Below, piece by piece: positions 59,473 to 61,647 of a DNA stretch of 61,647 nucleotides. Source of the stretch: Micractinium sp. NFX-FRZ (lineage: Eukaryota > Chlorophyta > Trebouxiophyceae > Chlorellales > Chlorellaceae); NCBI GenBank assembly GCA_029339195.1, contig JAPTJF010000387.1:1-61647 (forward strand), in the 5' to 3' direction. Below the pieces are notes generated by a model, which was given only the letters and a program-made list of their open reading frames with translations, ran no database searches and had not been told where the DNA came from. Numbering within the stretch: the stretch's first letter is position 1; every line of letters begins with the position of its first letter. The translations under genes and the position numbers were made by a program.

Positions 59473-60935
59473 CCATCTGTAACCATGCATCAGCAGTCAT
59501 GAACAGAGGGAACAGAGGGGAAATACCTGCTCGTGGTCCGACCAGCATCAAGCCGCAGATGGCACTTCTTCCCAGGCCAGCCATGCAGGAAACCAATGAG
59601 GTACCAGTCAGACTGGCTTCTTTGAAAGCAGAGCAACAGAATCTTGTCAGCAGAATGCCAACGGTCATGCAACCATGCTTGTGTACGCGCGGCGGTGCTG
59701 TGGGGGGACACAATGCTGCAGGGCTTGCCGGACAATGCCGGAGCCGGGCCTTCAAAACACATACCCTTCTTACCACCCGCGCCAGTGCCAGATCTGCTGG
59801 GTAGTAGGCTGTTGGCAACACTGCATCAGCATTTACTTACCAACAGAGGTTGCCTCTTTGCTTCCTTCGGCGACTCCAGGCCTCGGGCCCAAAATGCTGT
59901 GAACCTCGTTGCGCTCCTGCACATCAAGCCACTCCAGATGTTGCCGGACTTGTCTAGCTGCCTGCTGTGCGTTTGCTCAACATCTAGCGTGCTTGCCAAG
60001 GTATATGAAGCAATCACTCACGACAGCTGCTGCCCACCCACTACAATGCGCAGGACTCTATGCTGCAGATGCTGCAGCCTGTGGCAGGTACGGTGGAGGC
60101 GCAGACTGGGCACAGCAACCTGTCGGGCCGGGGTGCCAATTTCTCTGTCAGTCTGTAAGGGGGTGCTGCAGCACGACACCCAGCTCCGCACCCACTCTGC
60201 GGCCTCCTGCTCTGCTGCTGCCAGGCCCTCCCTGAGCACGTGGCTGAGGAAGACGCCAATGCCGAGCTCCAGATAGGCGGGGGACGCCGAGTCCCACGTC
60301 CAGCAGGGCCGCCCTGCCCCCTGTGCTCAGTATAGGAGCTCAGTATAGGGCTTGCCATGTTTTGACGTTGCGCCTGCAGTAGAACAGATAGCTGGCCGCC
60401 TTGCTGTGAAGGCGGCCTCAGTTACTACCTCTATTGTAAGCGGTCGATCAAAGCCCAGGGGCCTCAAGAAGTCGGCCAACGAGGCTGTGCAGCTGCCACA
60501 ACAGCCAACCAGGACATTCAAAAATTATTGTCTGCACGAGCGCGCGATCACCATTCCTGCGCACCATTCCGGCTGCTCACAGGGCGCCCGTACGGCGCCT
60601 ACGCAGCACCTCGCCGGCCCTAGCTCAGAAGCTCCCGATCTAACTACCCGCACACCGTGTGTGATTGGTTCAGGAGGTAATAACATCAGAACCGCGCGAA
60701 GTCGTGCTTTGGGCTCATTTCAACAAGCCCGCCAGGTCGGCCAGCCGCAGCTGCGGCCACCGCCGCCGCCGCTACCGCATGCAGGACCACTCTCCTTGGC
60801 CGCAGCGATCGTGGGCAACTGAACAATAAGACGCGAATCATAACCAGAGGCAGCAATGATGCAACACTCAAAGCGCAGGTGCAGTGCGTGTGTAGGAACC
60901 ACCGGTCGCGGCGTCACCGCGCCGCCGGGTGCAGC
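59473..60935. other. Intergenic, no gene supported
   Basis: Frames here overlap on both strands without splice or family support. A 14-bp direct repeat (GAGCTCAGTATAGG-like, twice) lies at about 60327-60349. The rest is unremarkable. Confidence 0.5.
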
Positions 60936-61453
60936 TGAGGGATTTAATTAGCCGTCTTGCGTCCCGGGCCAATGCGGGAAGGACGCAAGATGCCAGGTGG
61001 ACCCTTCAAGTAGGCGCCTTGCGTGGCGCCATCTTGCCTCCCGACCTGGGGACCGGCACCCCGGTCCCTAGCTCGCACCTTACGTCCACGTGGAGGCGCC
61101 AACTTACAAACCTCCCGCAAACGCTTTCAATCTCCCTCAAACATTTCCAATCGGTGATCAGATGACCGTTAAACCCCGGGAAGGCCGCCGCGGGCTCGTC
61201 AGCGGCCTCATCGTTGGCCCGCGGCCCTGTGGCGTATGCTCCTGCTCCCTACAGCCTCTCTAATTGCTCAGTTTCGGCAATCTAAATTGTTTTAAGAGCG
61301 AGTGGAACGAACGCTCAGGTTTTGGCACGCCGGGTTGCGGGCCCAAGTTTAGGCTAGTTGAACGCGACCACCTTGCCTGGCGAAAATGCAGGTAAGGTGA
61401 TCCAGCGTCAGCAACGGTCACCCAAGGTGGTCACCTACTAATTAAATCCCTCA
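60936..61453. mobile_element. MITE-like element with 16-bp terminal inverted repeats
   Basis: TGAGGGATTTAATTAG at 60936-60951 is the exact reverse complement of CTAATTAAATCCCTCA at 61438-61453, and AGC flanks both ends (60933-60935 and 61454-61456) as a possible 3-bp target duplication. The 518-bp interior has no credible reading frame. It contains short inverted pieces such as GGTGGTCACC and CATCTTGC/GCAAGATG. This is the form of a non-autonomous DNA transposon. The superfamily cannot be told; a 3-bp duplication would fit several. Confidence 0.6.
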
Positions 61454-61647
61454 AGCGTCACAGCGCTGCCGTTTGCCGAAAGGCCCATGCGAAACGCTGG
61501 CATGACATGCTATTTCATGCTGCCCCGCCCCATGGATGGGAGGCCCAAACTGGTTCAGGGATTCGCACACACCAAGCGCGGAACGGATTTTGGCCCCCGG
61601 GAACGGTGTGCTAGGCCTGGCGGCCCAGCGGATTGCGCGCGCGGCCA
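61454..61647. other. Right flank, nothing assigned
   Basis: GC-rich sequence to the end of the window without supported features. Confidence 0.5.

Overview
This window looks like nuclear DNA from a green alga, most likely a Chlorella-like trebouxiophyte. It is GC-rich. The genes are broken into many short exons with GT-AG (and a few GC-AG) introns. Several products are plastid-targeted (TOC75, Cpn60-beta, porphobilinogen deaminase, plastid uL1). TGTAA-type polyadenylation signals follow many of the stops. Nothing bacterial, viral or organellar was seen. Exon joins were worked out by hand from splice consensus, reading phase and family similarity; none was tested against transcripts.

Layout. 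1-1.9 kb is low-complexity DNA with direct repeats and a perfect 27-bp hairpin. 1.9-2.7 kb encodes a plastid-type coiled-coil protein. 2.7-13.8 kb is poorly resolved: candidate exons at 4.86-5.71 kb, a two-TM protein at 7.1-10.07 kb, and repeats. From 13.85 kb gene density rises: UTP11 (-), TOC75 (+), CPN60B (+), HEMC (+), a LAZ1/DUF300 membrane protein (+), UTP4 (-), mitochondrial malate dehydrogenase (+), plastid uL1 (-), HGH1 (+), a patch of candidate exons (52-53.3 kb), a two-module Golgi-type glycosyltransferase (-), a sulfotransferase-like protein (+), and a 518-bp MITE-like element with 16-bp inverted termini at the right end.

Gene relationships. TOC75, CPN60B, HEMC and uL1c serve plastid import, folding, tetrapyrrole synthesis and translation. 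UTP11 and UTP4 are both small-subunit processome proteins. HGH1 helps fold elongation factor 2. All four minus-strand genes are head-to-head with a plus-strand gene (UTP11/TOC75, UTP4/MDH, uL1c/HGH1, glycosyltransferase/sulfotransferase), which suggests shared bidirectional promoters. LAZ1 and UTP4 converge with only about 120 bp between stops.

The most unusual observation is a recurrent architecture. In at least seven unrelated genes, introns carry one to three decayed copies of the exon edge next to them, usually including the splice site. I count about 20 such copies. They look like tandem duplications across exon-intron junctions and would supply decoy or alternative splice sites.
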